Shown: positions 33,812 to 43,267 of the stretch, one piece after another
How positions within the stretch are numbered: the first letter of the stretch is position 1
Layout of the letters: each line of letters starts with the position of its first letter
Assembly (NCBI GenBank): GCA_947642555.1
Contig: CANRSX010000005.1
Span: 124,001-188,000, forward strand
Direction: 5' to 3'
Source: an uncultured Roseburia sp.
GTDB taxonomy: Bacteria; Bacillota; Clostridia; Lachnospirales; Lachnospiraceae
DNA length: 64,000 nucleotides
Program-made: the position numbers and the translations under genes
The notes under the pieces: generated by a model
What the model was told of the DNA's origin: nothing
Database searches by the model: none
The model's input: the letters and a program-made list of their open reading frames with translations, nothing else

Positions 33812-35215
33812 TCAGTCGATCTCCACCCACTCGTATCCGAGGTACGTGGTAAACGCCTCCTTTAAAATCTCTTTCCTATGTCCGGCCCCGACCGACGTGT
33901 GATGCTTGAACCCGCCGCGCGCCAGCCGGATCAGCTTCGCTTCCATATCCGGGATCTCGCACACGCCGCCGCATCCGAAGAACGCCTCCTCGATCGGATC
34001 GTCGGTAAACGCCGCCTCACTCGCATAGACGAAGATCTTCCCATCCTTCGTCTGACAGTTCGAGAGCGTCACCTTCCCCGGACGGATCCGGCCCTCGCAG
34101 GTACCGCAGCCGCTTCCCGCATCCGTCTTGTCAAACATTTTATGGCTGGTCACCCTTCCCTGATCCGTCATCAGTGATTTCGGCACCGGCCCGCAGTGGA
34201 ACAGAATCACCTTATTTTCTTCTTCCCCGTAATTATTGTTCCAGTCGAGCACTGTCGTCGGCGTTTCGCTGGCAAGCGCCATCGCGCGCATCGTAACCGC
34301 GGAACACATGTCGATCTCACAGGACGCCGCGATCCCCCTGTCGTTTAACTCCGAGAGCAGCACGCACGGACAGACGCGCAGGATCTCCTCCATCTCGTTC
34401 CAGCAGCGCAGTGCGAGGGCATCCAGGTGGTAAACCTCTATGTATTCGTCGATGACAACCGAGATCTTCGCCAAAGTATTTTTCTTCTCCTCCGGCACCG
34501 CTGAAAAATCGGAGTACGCCTCGAGGGCCGCCTTCTTCTCCACAACCTTCGCATCCTCATCCGAAAGCTTTCCTACCTTAAAGACCAGCTCCGACAGGTC
34601 GAAGGACTCCACATTGATTCCGTATTTCTGCAGCGCGATCTCGTCAAAACGCACGGTCTTAAACGCCGTCGTCCGCGCGCCGATGCAGCCGATATTACAG
34701 CGCTTCATGCCGTTCACGACACGGCAGATGGCCGCGAAATCCTTAAGATTTTCCTGAAACTTCGGCGATAACGGGTGCACGACATGCGGCTTTAACACGG
34801 TAAAGGGCACCCCGTACTGGGTAAACACATCGGTCACGGAAAATTTGCCGCAGAACGCATCCCTGCGGTGTGCAAAATCCATCTTTCCGATCTCGTCCGG
34901 ATAAGCCTGCATCAGGATCGGCACGCCCGCATCCTGCAACGCCGTGATCGCCCCGTTCTCGTCCGCAAAGATCGGCATGGAAAAGATCACGCCGTCGTAC
35001 TCCCCCTCGTGCTCCTTTAACCATTTCGCATATAAAAGACCCTCATCCCTGGTCTCGATGCCGCCAAACCGGGTCAGCTTTGCGTCCATGGCGATATAGT
35101 CATATCCCGCGTCCGTGACCGCCTTTACCATGTCCTCCCGCGCGCCGTAGATCAGCTCCCCCGGCATAAATCCCCTGTTGCAGAACGCCAGTGCAAATGT
35201 CATTTTCTTTCCCAT
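33812..35215 (-). CDS. L-fucose/arabinose isomerase-family protein
   Basis: 467 residues of the COG2407-type isomerase family, which also includes sulfoquinovose isomerase. Likely metal ligands by position: Glu in SCEIDMCSAVTMRAM, Asp in VLDWNNNYGEEENK and His in GGFKHHTSVGAGHRK. Begins TFALAFCNRGFMPGELI. Placed between the class II aldolase and the FGGY kinase, it should convert an aldose to the ketose that is then phosphorylated and cleaved. The substrate cannot be fixed from the sequence: L-fucose use normally pairs with a FucA aldolase, absent here. Confidence 0.75.
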   Translation of the reverse strand: MGKKMTFALAFCNRGFMPGELIYGAREDMVKAVTDAGYDYIAMDAKLTRFGGIETRDEGLLYAKWLKEHEGEYDGVIFSMPIFADENGAITALQDAGVPILMQAYPDEIGKMDFAHRRDAFCGKFSVTDVFTQYGVPFTVLKPHVVHPLSPKFQENLKDFAAICRVVNGMKRCNIGCIGARTTAFKTVRFDEIALQKYGINVESFDLSELVFKVGKLSDEDAKVVEKKAALEAYSDFSAVPEEKKNTLAKISVVIDEYIEVYHLDALALRCWNEMEEILRVCPCVLLSELNDRGIAASCEIDMCSAVTMRAMALASETPTTVLDWNNNYGEEENKVILFHCGPVPKSLMTDQGRVTSHKMFDKTDAGSGCGTCEGRIRPGKVTLSNCQTKDGKIFVYASEAAFTDDPIEEAFFGCGGVCEIPDMEAKLIRLARGGFKHHTSVGAGHRKEILKEAFTTYLGYEWVEID

Positions 35216-35271
35216 TTTACATATTCTCCTTCCTGTCCCGGTTCCTTCTGGCCAGCGGCCTTTCGATCCTG

Positions 35272-36138
35272 CTACTCCATGCAGGCAAACATGTTCATCG
35301 CCCGCTTCACGTTTTCCTTCATCGCATCCCTTCCCGCCATCGCAATGGAAGAAAAGAATACCGGCTCCCCCTCCTGCAGGGATGCGAGGTACTGTGCCGC
35401 TGCGTTACCGCCGGCTTTATCCATATAGGTGAAATAATTGATCTTGCGCACGCCGGCCTCAATCGCCTTCCGGTAATCCATTGGGCTGACGCCGGAACCT
35501 CCGTGCATGACGACCGGGATATTGTCGTTTAACTCCCGCACGCGGCGCACCACGTCAAAATCAAGCTTCGGCTCCGTCAGGTAGATCCCGTGCGTCGTCC
35601 CGAACGAGCAGGCCAGCGCGTCGATCCCGGAATCCGCCACAAAGCTCTGTGCCAGTTCTGGATCCGTATAGATCTTTGTCTCGTCCGCCGCCCCGGTGTC
35701 GTCTCCCGCGCCGGATTCCCGCCTGCCCATCGAGCCGAGCTCCGCCTCCACGGAAGCGCCGGTCGCCTTCGCCATCGCGACGGCCCGCTTCGTATTCGCG
35801 AGATTTTCCTCATAGGAAAGCACGGATCCGTCGTACATGATCCCGGTAAAGCCGATCGCAAGCGCCTGCTGTAAATACTCCAGTGTCTCGCCGTGGTCTA
35901 AGTGCACGCATACCGGCACGTCCGCCCGCTTTGCGGCCTCCACCATAACAGGCCCGATCACGGAAAGCGGGATCCACGGCTCATGGCACTGCGCAAACTG
36001 GATGATCACCGGCAGGGAAAGCTCCTCCGCCGCTCTGATGACAGCCTCCAGGCTCTCTAAATTCGGCGTGTTAAACGAGCCGATGGCAATCTTCCTCTCC
36101 TCCGCAATTTTCATGACATCATTTAGTGTCGCTAACAT
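35272..36138 (-). CDS. Class II fructose-bisphosphate/tagatose-type aldolase family protein
   Basis: 288-residue zinc-dependent aldolase. Catalytic Asp and zinc His in CVHLDHGETLEYL; zinc and phosphate motifs EAELGSMG, SFGTTHGIY, VVMHGGSGV and the GVRKINYFTYMD end are present. Length fits the FBA/GatY/KbaY group. It lies upstream of the isomerase in the same operon, so it probably cleaves the ketose phosphate to dihydroxyacetone phosphate plus an aldehyde. Whether the substrate is a 1-phosphate or a bisphosphate is open. Confidence 0.86.
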   Translation of the reverse strand: MLATLNDVMKIAEERKIAIGSFNTPNLESLEAVIRAAEELSLPVIIQFAQCHEPWIPLSVIGPVMVEAAKRADVPVCVHLDHGETLEYLQQALAIGFTGIMYDGSVLSYEENLANTKRAVAMAKATGASVEAELGSMGRRESGAGDDTGAADETKIYTDPELAQSFVADSGIDALACSFGTTHGIYLTEPKLDFDVVRRVRELNDNIPVVMHGGSGVSPMDYRKAIEAGVRKINYFTYMDKAGGNAAAQYLASLQEGEPVFFSSIAMAGRDAMKENVKRAMNMFACME

Positions 36139-36149
36139 ATAACTCCTCC

Positions 36150-36573
36150 TTATTTTCTTAAGTTCAGATATAATATTTCACCTTCACTCAGTCCCATCTG
36201 CACCTGATCCGCCAGCCCGAAATTCGGACTCGACACGGTAACGTGGATCAGTCCCCGCCGGTATGCGTACTCGTTCGCCTCCTCTATCCGCTGATGCGTC
36301 CAGTTCGAACCGCCGAAGGCTCCGATCTTCCCCTCCGCGTGCAACGCGTTCATGACCTCCACCGGCACCGCCACGTCCACATCCGGGTCGTCCCGGCACA
36401 AAAGATAAATGTCGATATAATTTTTTCCCAGTGTCAAAGGCTGTGATCCCCAGCTCCAGCACCGCATCCAGCAGCGCGTCATCCTCGCCTCCCGTCAGAA
36501 ACGGCGGCATCGCCGTCCCGAACAGAATCCCTGACACCGGCTTTTCCACATACGGGATCTGCGCGTACTTCAT
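36150..36573 (-). pseudogene. Decayed aldo/keto reductase gene
   Basis: The 5' frame gives the AKR start MKYAQIPYVEKPVSGILFGTA..DAVLELGITAFDT. The reading then moves to another frame with NYIDIYLLCRDDPDVDV, HAEGKIGAFGGSNWTHQRI and TVSSPNFGLADQVQ, ending early. Intact relatives carry about 60 residues, including the catalytic Tyr and Lys, between FDT and DYIDIYLL, and about 100 more after FGLADQV. Both are lost. It is the first gene of the sugar operon, 11 bases before the aldolase. Confidence 0.8.
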
Positions 36574-36666
36574 CTTTCCTTCTATCTATCGCCCACCTTC
36601 CTTTCTGGCTACCTCTATCCTACCCCGTTTCAGGGCGCATTTATATAGGCTTCTGTTCTTTTTACT

Positions 36667-36694
36667 TTGAATTTGTTCGCGCGGATGCTATAAT
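36667..36694 (+). promoter_or_regulatory. Promoter of the PocR-AraC regulator
   Basis: TTGAAT (36667-36672), 16 bases, TATAAT (36689-36694), with an extended TGC before the -10. ATG at 36718 after GAGGAGAG. Confidence 0.7.
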
Positions 36695-36717
36695 GTACAA
36701 AACGAGGAGAGACTGCC

Positions 36718-37587
36718 ATGATATCCAGCTTTGACCTGACGAAATTAAATGCGCTGCTGCGGGATTTTCACAATCTCACGCAGATCCGCATCACCATTTT
36801 TGACGACGAATTCCGCGAGCTCGCCGCATATCCCGACGAACCGCCCCTCTTCTGCCGGCTGATCCGCTCCGTCCCGGCAGGTGAAAACGAGTGCCGCTGC
36901 TGTGACCGCGCGGCCTGCGCGATCGCCGCGAAGCGGCGGACAAACTACACATACCAGTGCCATGCCGGACTGACCGAGAGCATCTCCCCGATTATCCTCG
37001 GGAATCTGACCATCGGCTACCTGCTGTTCGGCCATGTCTTTTCCTACGACTCGCACGAAGCGGGCTGGGAGGTGATGAAAACGCTCTGTGCGCCTTACGG
37101 GCCGGACTTTACAGAGCTTTGGGCCGCGTGCCGGCTCATGCCTGTCATCTCCCCGGACTATATCGCATCCGCCTCCCACATCTTACAGGCAGTCGCCTCC
37201 TGGCTTTGCATGGAGCGCATGGTCGCGCTGCGCCATCAGGAGCTCCCGGCACAGATCGACGACTGGCTGTCCGCGCATTTTACAGAGGAGATCGACGCCG
37301 CATCGCTCGCCAGAAGATTCGGGATCGGCAAAACGCAGCTTTACGCGATCGCAAAACAGAGCTACGGGACCGGCATCGCAGAGCATATCCGCACGCTGCG
37401 CATAGAAAAAGCCAGGAAGCTGCTGGATGAACAGGCAGATCTCTCCCTGGCTGAAATCGCATATCAATGCGGTTTTAAAGACTATAATTATTTTATCACG
37501 GTATTCGGCCGCATGACGGGCCTTCCCCCGAAGGCATATCAGAACCGCTGCCGGCTTACAGATACGTATACAGCTCCTCCCAGATAA
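36718..37587 (+). CDS. AraC-family regulator with PocR sensory domain
   Basis: 289 residues. The N-terminal PocR domain (about 1-165) has LLRDFHNLTQIRITIFD, the cysteine cluster ENECRCCDRAAC, YQCHAGLTESISPIIL and GYLLFGHVF. The C-terminal AraC double helix-turn-helix (about 182-280) has EEIDAASLARRFGIGKTQLY and GFKDYNYFITVFGRMTGLPP. PocR domains are predicted to bind small hydrocarbon derivatives, with a possible metal at the cysteines. It is divergent from the aldolase/isomerase/kinase operon, which it probably controls. Its end overlaps the convergent ligase gene by 32 bases. Confidence 0.88.
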   Translation: MISSFDLTKLNALLRDFHNLTQIRITIFDDEFRELAAYPDEPPLFCRLIRSVPAGENECRCCDRAACAIAAKRRTNYTYQCHAGLTESISPIILGNLTIGYLLFGHVFSYDSHEAGWEVMKTLCAPYGPDFTELWAACRLMPVISPDYIASASHILQAVASWLCMERMVALRHQELPAQIDDWLSAHFTEEIDAASLARRFGIGKTQLYAIAKQSYGTGIAEHIRTLRIEKARKLLDEQADLSLAEIAYQCGFKDYNYFITVFGRMTGLPPKAYQNRCRLTDTYTAPPR

Positions 37588-39037
37588 CCTTCCCGAGCTC
37601 GTCGCGCGGAATGTGATCCACGAACCGGATGTCGCGCGGCTGCTGATAGTCCGAAAGGCTCTCAAGGCACCGTTTCTTCACGGCCTTTAAATCGACCCGG
37701 TTGTCCGCGGCGACCGCGACGCCGACGACCTCGCCTAAGATATCGTCGCGAATGGGATACGCCACGCATTCCCTCACGCCGTCTAACTTCCGGATCTCAG
37801 ATTCGATATCGCCCGGAAAAATATTCACACCGCCCGAGATGATGATCTTCTTTTTTCTCCCGGCGTAGTGCAGAACTCCTTCCCCGTCCAGGTACCCCAG
37901 ATCCCCGGTTCCGAAAAAGCCGTCCTCCCGTATGCTTCCGACCTTTGTCCCGCCGACATAATACCCGTCGAATACGGTCTCGCCACGGCAGAAAATCTCT
38001 CCCACCTCACCTGTCCCGGCAGGGATTCCGTCGTTTTCGATCCGGATCTCAGCCTGGCTCACCGGAAGTCCTGCAACGTCGTCCGCCGCCGATTCGTCCC
38101 CCAGATCCGCGATCGCGATGAATTCCGTCTCGGATGATGCTAACAGATTATAAAAATGGCATCTGCCCGGCAGGATCTCCCTGATACCGTCCCGCACCTC
38201 CGGCTCCAGCCGGGCTGCGGTGGAGACAAGCTGCCGCATGGAAGAAAATCCATCCTCCGGCAGATCGTTGTCCTCCATATAGCGCAGGACCTGCGCCAGC
38301 TGCGCGGGCGTGCTGATCGTATAGGTGATCTGATATGTCCCGATCATACTGACCCACTTCTCCGCGGTAAACCCTCTCATGATCACAAGCTGGTTTCCGG
38401 TATATGCGCCGGTCAGAATCATCCTGGTCCCAAGCGCGTGACACAGCGGCGTAGAAATCAGCATCCTGTCCTCACCGGACAGCCGGAACTGATCCTCCTC
38501 CTCTAAAATCCGCGCGATCATCTGCCTCTGCGTCAGAATGACAGCCTTGGGCTCCGCCGTGGAACCGGAAGTCGTCATCATCAGAAACGGCTCATCCAGG
38601 CAGACATCGTCCACGCCGGACACATCCTTTGCCTGCTCCTTCCATATCTCATCCGCGCGCTTCATCAGGTAATACGGCGTATTCAGCCTGCCGGCCTCCC
38701 GCCTGTTATGGGAATCCACCACAAAATACGAAACCTGCATCCGTTCCTCGCAGCGCTTTATCACTTCACCGGGCCAGTGCGGATGAAACGGAATGACCAG
38801 CGCTCCCAGCTTTACAAGCGCCAGAAACGCCGACGCATAAGACGCACTGTCCGAAATCAGAATCCCGACATGCATCCCGGGCACGACATGTTCCTTGAGC
38901 TGGCCGGCAAGCGCATTGACATAACCTGATATCTCAAGGCGGGTCCAGGTTCTGTGCTCATCGATTAAAAGTACTGCCTCAGGGCTCTCCTTTACCAGCG
39001 ATTCAAATCTGTGAACGATATTCTGTGTCTGATCCAT
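37556..39037 (-). CDS. Class I adenylate-forming acyl/aryl-CoA ligase
   Basis: 493-residue AMP-dependent synthetase. P-loop-like MMTTSGSTAEPK (A3), the YNLLASSETEF-type A5 segment, GTGDLGYLDGEGVLHYAGR (A7-A8) with the hinge RKKKIIISGGVNIFPGDIE, and the catalytic lysine region DELGKVIWEEL near the end. I start at 39037 (MDQTQNIVHR) after AAGGAGGACAGA. No carrier protein or modification gene adjoins it, so an acyl-CoA ligase or stand-alone acid-activating enzyme are both possible. It is not linked to the sugar operon and ends against the PocR regulator. Confidence 0.82.
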   Translation of the reverse strand: MDQTQNIVHRFESLVKESPEAVLLIDEHRTWTRLEISGYVNALAGQLKEHVVPGMHVGILISDSASYASAFLALVKLGALVIPFHPHWPGEVIKRCEERMQVSYFVVDSHNRREAGRLNTPYYLMKRADEIWKEQAKDVSGVDDVCLDEPFLMMTTSGSTAEPKAVILTQRQMIARILEEEDQFRLSGEDRMLISTPLCHALGTRMILTGAYTGNQLVIMRGFTAEKWVSMIGTYQITYTISTPAQLAQVLRYMEDNDLPEDGFSSMRQLVSTAARLEPEVRDGIREILPGRCHFYNLLASSETEFIAIADLGDESAADDVAGLPVSQAEIRIENDGIPAGTGEVGEIFCRGETVFDGYYVGGTKVGSIREDGFFGTGDLGYLDGEGVLHYAGRKKKIIISGGVNIFPGDIESEIRKLDGVRECVAYPIRDDILGEVVGVAVAADNRVDLKAVKKRCLESLSDYQQPRDIRFVDHIPRDELGKVIWEELYTYL

Positions 39038-39203
39038 TCTGTCCTCCTTTTCCGTCAATCCAAAATCAACACACCGCTGAACGTTTCATCAAGTATCTTA
39101 GCATCTTTCGCATATCCCGTCAATTCCCATGCCGCGTTCCATCACGCTTTTTTCGCGCCTGCATATACTATCGGTAACTGCTGAAAAAGGAACGGCAAAC
39201 GCT

Positions 39204-41051
39204 ATGTGCGGAATTTCAGGTTTCTGTAACACTGATCAGGATTACCTTCAGAAAAAGCCCTTCTGGGAAACCATTCTAAGCGATATGCGCAAAAGTCTTT
39301 CCCACCGCGGAAACGATGCCTCCGGCAGCTGGCTCACCCGCCATGCCGGGCTCTCACACGCACGCCTAAGCATCCGCGATATCGAAAACGGCGCCCAGCC
39401 GATGGTGCGCACCAGAGGCGGACGCCCCTGCGCCATCGTCTACAACGGGGAAATCTACAATACGGATGAGCTGGTCCCGGATCTTACGGCGGCGGGATAT
39501 ACCTTTACAACCACCTCGGATACGGAGGTGATCTTAAACGCTTATCTTTGCTACGGGCCGGAATTTGTCAGCCGGTTAAACGGTATTTTTGCCTTTGCGA
39601 TCTGGGACGAGACAAACGAACAGCTGCTTTTGTACCGCGACCGCGCCGGGATCAAGCCGCATTTTTACACGGTAAAGGACGGGACGCTCGTCTTTGGCTC
39701 GGAGCCAAAAGCGCTTTTTAAGCATCCGGATATCCGCCCCGCGATCGATAAAAACAGTCTGCTGGAACTGCTTGCCATCGGTCCGGCCAGGACCTCCGGG
39801 AACGGGGTATTCAAAGGGGTGCGCGAGGTGCTTCCCGGCCACTATATGGTCTTTTCGCGGGACGGACTCGCCGATCACCTCTACTGGGATTTAATCAGCA
39901 GGGAACACGCCGATTCCTATCCGGACACAGTCGAAAAAGTCTCGTTTCTCGTGCGGGATGCGGTAAAACGGCAGATGGTTTCCGACGTGCCGGTCTGTAC
40001 CTTCCTCTCCGGCGGAATCGACTCCTCGATCGTCACCGCGCTCGCCGCGGACTATATGAAAAGCCAGGGGGAGACGCTGAATACGTTCTCGTTTGATTTC
40101 GCGGAAAACGATCTCTATTTCCAGTCCAACTCCTTCCAGCCGGAGCGGGACCTGCCCTATGTAAAAATCATGCTGAAGCGCTGCCAAACAAATCACACGT
40201 ATCTCGAGTGCGACGAGCGGACGCTCGCGGACGCGCTCTATACCGCGGTGGACGCAAAGGATCTTCCCGGAATGACAGATGTAGACGCGTCTCTGCTCTA
40301 TTTCTGCTCCCTGGTCGCAAAACACAACAAAGTGGCGCTGACCGGCGAGTGCGCGGATGAGATCTTCGGCGGCTACCCGTGGTTCTACCGGAAGGAGCTC
40401 TTAGAGCGCGACGGCTTCCCGTGGTCCGCGGATATCCGGGCGCGCACCGTCTTTTTGTCGGAGGACGTCGTGCGCGTTTCCGAGCTCGCGGACTATTCCT
40501 ATGCACGCTATCAGGAATCGCTCGCAAAGGTTCCCCTGCTGCCCGGCGAATCCGGCGAGGAAAAAAAGAGGCGTCAGATCGCCTACTTAAACATCAAATG
40601 GTTTATGCAGACGCTTCTGGACCGCATGGACCGCACCAGCATGTATTCCGGCCTGGAGGCGCGCGTGCCGTTCGCGGATCACCGGATCATGGAATATGTC
40701 TTTAACGTTCCCTGGGAGATGAAATACCAGAACGGCGTGGAAAAGACGCTCCTGCGCGACGCCTGCGCAGGCCTGCTGCCCCCGGAGCTTTTACACCGCA
40801 AAAAAAGCCCGTATCCGAAGACCTATCATCCCGGATACGAGCGGCTGTTAGTCGAACGGCTTACCGCGATCGTAAATGATCCAAACGCGCCCGTCGCCCC
40901 CTTGATCGACCGGCCAAAAGCGCTCCGCTTCATGGCATCCCACAAGGAACTCGGGCAGCCCTGGTTCGGGCAGCTGATGGCCGGTCCGCAGCTGATGGCA
41001 TATTTTATCCAGCTCAACGACTGGATGAAGAAATATCAGCTCTCGCTGTGA
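39204..41051 (+). CDS. asnB: Asparagine synthetase, glutamine-hydrolysing
   Basis: 615 residues. After Met removal Cys2 (MCGISGFCN) is the N-terminal nucleophile of the class II glutaminase domain (2-about 210), with SHRGNDASG, NGEIYN and TDTEVIL-type motifs present. The synthetase domain carries the ATP pyrophosphatase loop FLSGGIDSS (about 269-277), TGECADEIFGGYPWFY and the DRMDRTSMYSGLEARVPF segment. It makes asparagine from aspartate, ATP and glutamine. I start at 39204, since the upstream 25 codons would bury the catalytic Cys. AAAGGAA precedes it. It converges on the threonine dehydratase gene. Confidence 0.95.
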   Translation: MCGISGFCNTDQDYLQKKPFWETILSDMRKSLSHRGNDASGSWLTRHAGLSHARLSIRDIENGAQPMVRTRGGRPCAIVYNGEIYNTDELVPDLTAAGYTFTTTSDTEVILNAYLCYGPEFVSRLNGIFAFAIWDETNEQLLLYRDRAGIKPHFYTVKDGTLVFGSEPKALFKHPDIRPAIDKNSLLELLAIGPARTSGNGVFKGVREVLPGHYMVFSRDGLADHLYWDLISREHADSYPDTVEKVSFLVRDAVKRQMVSDVPVCTFLSGGIDSSIVTALAADYMKSQGETLNTFSFDFAENDLYFQSNSFQPERDLPYVKIMLKRCQTNHTYLECDERTLADALYTAVDAKDLPGMTDVDASLLYFCSLVAKHNKVALTGECADEIFGGYPWFYRKELLERDGFPWSADIRARTVFLSEDVVRVSELADYSYARYQESLAKVPLLPGESGEEKKRRQIAYLNIKWFMQTLLDRMDRTSMYSGLEARVPFADHRIMEYVFNVPWEMKYQNGVEKTLLRDACAGLLPPELLHRKKSPYPKTYHPGYERLLVERLTAIVNDPNAPVAPLIDRPKALRFMASHKELGQPWFGQLMAGPQLMAYFIQLNDWMKKYQLSL

Positions 41052-41099
41052 TGCCGGGCGGCAGGAGGCCGCAGCCCGCAGGCCGCCGCAGACCGCGGG

Positions 41100-42311
41100 C
41101 TACAGACTGGTGCGCACCAGCTTCGGCTGGTAGCCGTGCGTCTTTAAGGCGTTCATAATCTGCTTTTTGTGATCCGTCCCGAAGCTCTCCATCGTGATCC
41201 GAAGCTCCACCGCCGCGTTGCGGTTCGTCGAGATAAACTGGTTGTGCTCGAGCTTGATGACATTCCCCTGCTCGGCCGCAATCGTGGCTGCCACGCGGGA
41301 GAGCTCGCCCGGCTTATCCGGCAGGAGCACGGACACGGTGAAGATCCGGTCGCGGAAAATCAGGCCCTGCTGCACGACCGAGGACATGGTGATCACGTCC
41401 ATATTTCCGCCGCTTAAGAGCGCGACAATGCGTTTGTCCGTGACATCTAAGTGCTTTAACGCCGCCACGGTTAAAAGCCCGGAATTCTCCACGACCATCT
41501 TGTGGTTTTCCACCATATCCAGAAACGCCACAATCAGCTCGTCGTCCTCCACGGTGATGATATCATCCAGATTCTGCTGAATATAGGGGAAAATCATACT
41601 TCCCGGCGTCTTCACCGCGGTGCCGTCAGCGATGGTGTTTACTTTGGGCAGAGTGGTCACCTTCCCGGCGGCAAAGGACGCCTGCATACAGTTCGCCCCC
41701 GCCGGCTCCACGCCGATCACTTTGATCTTCGGGTTTAACAGCTTCGCAAGGGTGGACACGCCCGTGGCCAGCCCGCCTCCGCCGACCGGCACCAGAATGT
41801 ACTCAACTAACGGCAGCTCCTTAAAGATCTCCATCGCGATCGTGCCCTGCCCGGTCGCCACCGCAAGATCGTCAAACGGATGGATAAACGTATACCCCTC
41901 CTGTTCCGCCAGCTCGAGCGCCTTCTGGCACGCCTCGTCGTAGACGTCCCCGTGAAGCAGCACCTCGGCGCCGTAGCCCTTGGTGCGGTTGACCTTGATT
42001 AACGGCGTTGTGGTCGGCATCACGATCACCGATTTACATCCGTAGCATTTTGCCGCGTATGCGACCCCCTGCGCGTGATTGCCGGCCGAGGCCGTGATCA
42101 GCCCGCGCTCCCGCTCCTCGTCGGTGAGCGTACTGATCTTATAATACGCCCCGCGCACCTTATATGCCCCGGTAAACTGCATGTTTTCCGGCTTTAAATA
42201 GACCTTGTTTCCCGTCTGGCTGCTCAGGAAATCGCTGTATACCAGCTTTGTCTCCAGCGTGACCTCTTTTACCTTCTCGCTTGCCTCCTCAAATTTATCC
42301 AGTGTCAGCAT
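41100..42311 (-). CDS. ilvA: Threonine ammonia-lyase (dehydratase) with ACT domain
   Basis: 403-residue PLP enzyme that deaminates threonine to 2-oxobutanoate. PLP lysine in GAYKVRGAY (about residue 50), ASAGNHAQGVAYA, the glycine loop VPVGGGGLATG and the ALLSGGNMD end. A single C-terminal ACT domain (about 328-400, VSVLLPDKPGELSRVAATIA) marks the short tdcB/ilvA type. Starts 14 bases after ftsY with AGGAGGAGAACGG, so it is the distal gene of the rnc-smc-ftsY unit. Biosynthetic or catabolic use is not clear from sequence. Confidence 0.92.
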   Translation of the reverse strand: MLTLDKFEEASEKVKEVTLETKLVYSDFLSSQTGNKVYLKPENMQFTGAYKVRGAYYKISTLTDEERERGLITASAGNHAQGVAYAAKCYGCKSVIVMPTTTPLIKVNRTKGYGAEVLLHGDVYDEACQKALELAEQEGYTFIHPFDDLAVATGQGTIAMEIFKELPLVEYILVPVGGGGLATGVSTLAKLLNPKIKVIGVEPAGANCMQASFAAGKVTTLPKVNTIADGTAVKTPGSMIFPYIQQNLDDIITVEDDELIVAFLDMVENHKMVVENSGLLTVAALKHLDVTDKRIVALLSGGNMDVITMSSVVQQGLIFRDRIFTVSVLLPDKPGELSRVAATIAAEQGNVIKLEHNQFISTNRNAAVELRITMESFGTDHKKQIMNALKTHGYQPKLVRTSL

Positions 42312-42325
42312 CCGTTCTCCTCCTT

Positions 42326-43252
42326 TTACACCTGAAACAGCGCGTCGACAAAATCATTCGCGTTGAATTTCTGCAGATCCTCAATCGTCTCCCCGACCCC
42401 GATGTACTTGACCGGGATATCCAGCTCGGCGTGAATCGCCACCGCGATCCCTCCCTTTGCCGTCCCGTCCATCTTGGTTAAAATGATCCCGGTGATATCC
42501 GCCACCTCGGCAAATTCCCGCGCCTGGTTTAAGGCGTTCTGCCCGGTCGTCGCGTCGAGCACGACAAGCGTCTCCCGATAGGCGTCCGGATATTCGCGCT
42601 CCAGGATGCGGTTGATCTTTCTTAATTCTTCCATCAGGTTCTTTTTGTTGTGGAGCCGCCCCGCCGTATCGCAGAGCAGGATATCCGCCTTTCTCGCCTT
42701 GGCGGCCGCCACCGCGTCGTAGACCACGGCGGCCGGGTCCGCACCCTCCTGTCCGCCGATCATGTCCACGCCCGCGCGGTTTACCCACTCCGCGAGCTGG
42801 CTGCCCGCCGCCGCGCGGAACGTATCCGCCGCCGCGACCACCACGCGCTTTCCCTGATCCTTCAGCTTTCCGGCAAGCTTTCCGACCGATGTGGTCTTTC
42901 CGACGCCGTTGACGCCGATCACGAGGATCACCGACTTCTCCTGCTCAAACCGGTAGGCTGTCTCCCCGACGTCCATCTGTTCCCTGATGCTGTTGATCAG
43001 AAGCTCCTTGCACGCGGCCGGATCCTTGATGTGCTGCTGCTTTACCTTTTCCTTTAAGCTCGCGATGATCGCCTCCGTCGCGTTCACCCCGATGTCTCCC
43101 ATGATCAGGATCTCCTCGATCTCATCATAGAAGTCCTCGTCGATGCTGGAAAACCCGTTGAAGATCGAATCGAACCCGGACACGATATTGTCCCTCGTCT
43201 TGCCAAGCCCGGCCACCAGCCGGCTCCAGAAACCCTTTTTTTCTTCGCCCAT
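42326..43252 (-). CDS. ftsY: Signal recognition particle receptor FtsY
   Basis: 308-residue SRP GTPase that docks the SRP-ribosome complex at the membrane. A short N domain (about 10-90) with IDEDFYDEIEEILIMGDIGV is followed by the G domain: GVNGVGKTTSVGKLAG (G1), AADTFRAAAGSQL, LCDTAGRLHNKKNLMEEL, LDATTGQNAL and TKMDGTAKGG (G4/closing loop). There is no long acidic A domain, typical for Firmicutes. It sits 15 bases after smc, the conserved order. Confidence 0.96.
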   Translation of the reverse strand: MGEEKKGFWSRLVAGLGKTRDNIVSGFDSIFNGFSSIDEDFYDEIEEILIMGDIGVNATEAIIASLKEKVKQQHIKDPAACKELLINSIREQMDVGETAYRFEQEKSVILVIGVNGVGKTTSVGKLAGKLKDQGKRVVVAAADTFRAAAGSQLAEWVNRAGVDMIGGQEGADPAAVVYDAVAAAKARKADILLCDTAGRLHNKKNLMEELRKINRILEREYPDAYRETLVVLDATTGQNALNQAREFAEVADITGIILTKMDGTAKGGIAVAIHAELDIPVKYIGVGETIEDLQKFNANDFVDALFQV

Positions 43253-43267
43253 TCCTGCCTCCTGTCT

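Noticed and set aside
41052-41099. Terminator between asnB and the threonine dehydratase gene
   Set aside because: GC-rich inverted repeats (GCCCGC/GCGGGC) are present but there is no T tract on either strand, so I do not call it.
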